Below are positions 63,361-64,000 of a stretch of DNA of 64,000 bases, piece by piece; within the stretch, counting starts at the first letter, position 1, and every line of letters starts with the position of its first letter. The stretch is taken from NCBI GenBank assembly GCA_943788495.1, contig CALSQO010000001.1, positions 372,001 through 436,000 of the forward strand. Reading direction: 5' to 3'. The DNA comes from UA16 sp905478895. GTDB lineage: Bacteria; Bacteroidota; Bacteroidia; Flavobacteriales_D; Sanyastnellaceae. The notes below the pieces were generated by a model. The model was not told the origin of the DNA. It did not search any database and saw only the letters and a program-made list of their open reading frames with translations. The position numbers and the translations under genes are program-made.

Positions 63361-63612
63361 ATGTCTGACAATCAATCCAATGGACTCGGCTCAAAAGCAC
63401 AAGGTCCAGCGATCAAAACATTGACCCCGGGCACCACCTATGCGTGGTGCTCGTGCGGCCAATCGACCAACCAGCCTTGGTGCAACGGGGCTCATCGAGG
63501 AAGCGACAAGCAGCCCGTTGTCTTTAAAGTGGAATCAGAAAAGCCTGTGGCCCTTTGCCAGTGCAAGAAAACGAAGAACCCGCCTTATTGCGACGGTTCT
63601 CACGCAAGCTAA
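63361..63612 (+). CDS. Double CDGSH iron-sulfur protein
   Basis: 83 residues with two CDGSH-type zinc-finger-like Fe-S motifs: CSCGQSTNQPWCNGAH and CQCKKTKNPPYCDGSH. Each has three Cys and one His, ligands of a 2Fe-2S cluster as in mitoNEET-type proteins. A tandem pair within one chain is typical of small bacterial CDGSH proteins. It is encoded 3 nt after YceI and convergent with the SulP gene. It is probably an electron-transfer or redox-sensing protein. Confidence 0.92.
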   Translation: MSDNQSNGLGSKAQGPAIKTLTPGTTYAWCSCGQSTNQPWCNGAHRGSDKQPVVFKVESEKPVALCQCKKTKNPPYCDGSHAS

Positions 63613-63627
63613 ACCGCCAACAGCTGG

Positions 63628-64000
63628 TTACTGGAGGTTGCGGACCACCTTGTAGGTGGGGTCATCGAAGTGATTGATTTCGATGATGGACTCCGCTTTG
63701 TCGATGAGTGCGCGGCAATCTTCACTCAGGTAGCGGATGTGGACGGTTTTTCCCACCTCGGCATAACGCGATGTCAATTTGTTGAGCGCTTCAATGGCAG
63801 ACATATCGACGACACGGCTTTCTTTGAAATCCAAAACCACATGTTCCGGATCGTCTTGAATGTCGAATTTCTCAGAAAAGACCGTGGTCGATCCAAAAAA
63901 CAGCGGGCCATACAGCTCGTAATGCTTCCAACCCTTTTCGTCGGTGCGTTTGCGAGCACGAATGCGGACGGCGTTGTCCCAGGCAAAAACCAGGGCTGCC
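63628..64000 (-). CDS. SulP-family anion transporter, C-terminal STAS part (5' partial)
   Basis: The frame is open to the right edge. Visible are the end of a membrane-adjacent segment (ALVFAWDNAVRIRARKR) and YELYGPLFFGSTTVFSEKFD. The STAS domain follows (HVVLDFKESRVVDMSAIEALNKL; HIRYLSEDCRALIDKAE). SulP carriers move sulfate, bicarbonate or other anions across the inner membrane; STAS regulates transport. The N-terminal transmembrane part lies beyond the window. Confidence 0.8.
   Translation of the reverse strand, partial: AALVFAWDNAVRIRARKRTDEKGWKHYELYGPLFFGSTTVFSEKFDIQDDPEHVVLDFKESRVVDMSAIEALNKLTSRYAEVGKTVHIRYLSEDCRALIDKAESIIEINHFDDPTYKVVRNLQ

Noticed and set aside
1..64000. CRISPR arrays, insertion sequences, integrases, prophage
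   Set aside because: No regularly spaced direct repeats, no transposase or integrase motifs and no phage structural genes were seen. The Bor-like gene alone is not evidence of a prophage.

Overview
The window looks like chromosomal DNA of a free-living, probably marine member of the Bacteroidota (Flavobacteriales-like). This is inferred from the gene content. There are many secreted proteins with type IX secretion (T9SS) C-terminal sorting domains and one gliding-motility (type B) C-terminus. There are SusC/SusD pairs, IgGFP-binding-like, CotH, PKD and SprB-like modules, calcium-binding Asp-rich tails, and the GC-x-x-x-A-x-N-Y-x-P...DDGSC cysteine motif. Promoter-like -7 elements of the form TAnnTTTG also fit. 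No rRNA, tRNA, CRISPR array, insertion sequence or prophage was recognised.

Layout. 2-7825: secreted or surface proteins (IgGFP-like/type B adhesin cut by the left edge, a T9SS remnant, a TPR-membrane-HTH regulator, a dockerin-like secreted protein, a repeat protein) and a small membrane-protein pair. 7937-10077: Crp/Fnr regulator, hchA and a nitroreductase in one direction. 10127-22998: T9SS subtilase, a histidine phosphatase, a large exported dikinase-like protein with two apparent frameshifts, a cupredoxin-like/FAS1 protein, trmL, an exported phosphodiesterase with a LamG-like domain, and a Bor-like lipoprotein. 23241-34766: two CotH-family surface proteins flanking a His-rich protein/TonB receptor/lipoprotein operon that may handle a metal, plus two tiny genes behind a structured leader. 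34787-43277: a DNA-binding-like regulator divergent from a YadA-head-like repeat protein, a frameshifted VOC protein, a frameshifted penicillin acylase, and a TonB receptor.

43307-53993 is a polysaccharide utilisation locus. It has a GH16 lipoprotein divergent from a GH5-CBM6 T9SS enzyme, then SusC, SusD and a duplicated PKD lipoprotein. The content points to a beta-glucan of the laminarin type. 54167-56635 carries a phosphatase/arsenate-reductase-like gene coupled to tag, preceded by a frameshifted Kazal/HYR/dockerin-like secreted protein. 56738-60633 carries purT, a bacterial nitric oxide synthase oxygenase and rmuC. 60637-64000 carries a PLD-family lipoprotein, a Crp/Fnr-YceI-CDGSH cluster and the 3' end of a SulP transporter.

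The most unusual items are: the nitric oxide synthase; an exported protein with glucan-water-dikinase-like domain order and a T9SS signal; a recurring dockerin-like Asp-rich motif in four secreted proteins, three of them lacking a T9SS tail; and five apparent one-base insertions in four otherwise intact genes. In each gene, removing the extra base or bases restores a reading frame whose length is divisible by three.
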